This document shows positions 52,566 to 53,253 of a stretch of DNA of 53,253 nucleotides, piece after piece. Below the pieces are notes generated by a model, which had not been told where the DNA came from, did no database searches, and saw only the letters and a program-made list of their open reading frames with translations. The DNA is from an uncultured Tateyamaria sp. (lineage in GTDB: Bacteria; Pseudomonadota; Alphaproteobacteria; Rhodobacterales; Rhodobacteraceae): positions 1-53,253 of the forward strand of contig NZ_CANNGP010000032.1 in assembly GCF_947504105.1 (NCBI RefSeq), in the 5' to 3' direction. Both the position numbers and the translations under genes were made by a program. The first letter of the stretch is position 1; every line of letters begins with the position of its first letter.

Positions 52566-53215
52566 AAAACCTCGCTGATCACGACAGCTTTGTGGACGGC
52601 GTGCCACACGAGACCTTTGCGCAGATGCGGGCGCAGGCCCCTTTGCACTGGACGGAGGCGTTTGGAGGCCAGAAGGGGTTTTGGTCCCTCACCCGCTATG
52701 CCGATATCATGGCTGCCCAAAAAGACCCGAACACCTTCTCCAGCGCCCAAGGCATCCGGATCGAAGATCAGAGCCACGACGAATACCTTGCCCGCCGCAC
52801 GTTTCAGGAAACCGACCCGCCCGAGCACACTGTGACCCGGCGTGCGGTAAACCCGGTCTTTGCCAAGCCGGTCGTCGCGCAGTTCGAGCCCCTGATCCGC
52901 AAGCTGGCGCATGACATCGTCGCGGAGGCTTTGGATCATGCCGAGTTCGACGCCGTCGACAAGATCGCCAAACGCCTGCCCATGCTGATGCTGGGCCGCA
53001 TCCTTGGCGTGTCGGATGCCGATCTTGATTGGTTGGTGGAACGGGGTGACGCGTTGATCGGAAACACGGATCCGGACTTTACCGATACGGTCATCGACAA
53101 GGTGGACACCGATGCCTATCGCATGATGCCCTTCCGCTCGCCCGCCGGGGTCGAGCTTTATGATTATGCCGACGACTGTCCGTCGTCATGGTTTTTGGGG
53201 CCAATGGCGGTCTAA
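52562..53215 (+). pseudogene. cytochrome P450, cut after about 204 residues
   Basis: The N-terminal half of a bacterial P450. Recognisable are GFWSLTRYADIMAAQKDPNT near 40 and TFQETDPPEHTVTRRAVNPV near 80, the C-helix region where heme propionates bind. The normal sequence runs to about YDYADD (53158-53175). What follows (CPSSWFLGPMAV and a stop at 53213-53215) is unlike any P450. The I-helix, the ExxR motif and the heme Cys are all absent, so no functional enzyme can be made from this copy. It begins in the GATase stop (ATGA). A typical member has 400 or more residues. Confidence 0.85.
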
Positions 53216-53253
53216 ACTAAGAGAGAGTTTGGCTCATCTGATTGGTTTGATTA
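53176..53253. mobile_element. putative left end of an insertion element, cut by the window edge
   Basis: From about 53176 (TGTCCGTCGTCATGG...) the sequence departs from P450 coding and becomes AT-rich with no frame of its own, as in the terminal region of an insertion sequence beginning with TG. GACGAC just before the junction and GTCGTC just inside form a short inverted repeat. The family cannot be named from 78 bases, and the right end and any target duplication are outside the window. Confidence 0.5.

Noticed and set aside
1-53253. CRISPR array, tRNA or rRNA genes
   Set aside because: No regularly spaced direct repeats and no tRNA- or rRNA-like sequence was found on reading both strands, though a covariance scan was not possible.

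Overview
The window looks like chromosomal DNA from a Roseobacter-group alphaproteobacterium (Rhodobacterales). The evidence is high GC, tightly packed operons joined by ATGA, GTGA or TGATG overlaps, many ABC and tripartite tricarboxylate transporters, and the family content. No tRNA, rRNA or CRISPR array was seen. Genus cannot be set from the sequence alone.

Layout. 1-2.5 kb: accessory stretch with a REP-associated transposase that itself carries palindromic inserts, a 0.7 kb non-coding gap with DnaA-box-like motifs, a tiny membrane protein and an orphan Phd-like protein. 2.5-3.1 kb: secreted PA14-like protein with a Rho-independent terminator. 3.2-9.7 kb (minus): seven-gene translationally coupled operon of four glycosyltransferases, a histidine phosphatase, a NodB-type deacetylase and a small methyltransferase; its product is unknown. 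9.9-14.3 kb: MscS-type channel facing an acyltransferase and a sterol-desaturase-family hydroxylase. 14.5-21.4 kb (minus): oligopeptide-type ABC transporter operon ending in a mandelate-racemase-like enzyme. 21.5-28.5 kb (plus): a second copy of the small methyltransferase family, then a beta-oxidation operon (bifunctional hydratase/dehydrogenase, two adjacent acyl-CoA dehydrogenases, thioesterase, acyl-CoA synthetase).

28.5-40.7 kb: pentose region. Ribulose-phosphate epimerase lies next to xylB-xylA, a di-heme cytochrome c peroxidase overlaps xylA, an FG-GAP/UnbV protein overlaps a ROK repressor gene, and xylFHG plus glucokinase follow. A near-identical 21-bp palindrome lies upstream of both xylB and xylF and is a good candidate for the ROK operator.

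40.7-53.3 kb: two divergent operons around an IclR-type regulator with paired 17-bp palindromes. The minus operon carries homoprotocatechuate meta-cleavage enzymes (HpaE, HpaD, HpaG-like, HpaH) with an aromatic-amino-acid-type decarboxylase inside it. The plus operon carries a class III aminotransferase, a TctB-TctA-TctC uptake system, a glutamine amidotransferase and a cytochrome P450. Together they suggest uptake and breakdown of an aromatic amine or amino acid through 3,4-dihydroxyphenylacetate. The plus operon shows decay: tctC has an in-frame amber codon 20 codons before its expected end, and the P450 is cut by foreign sequence running off the window edge.
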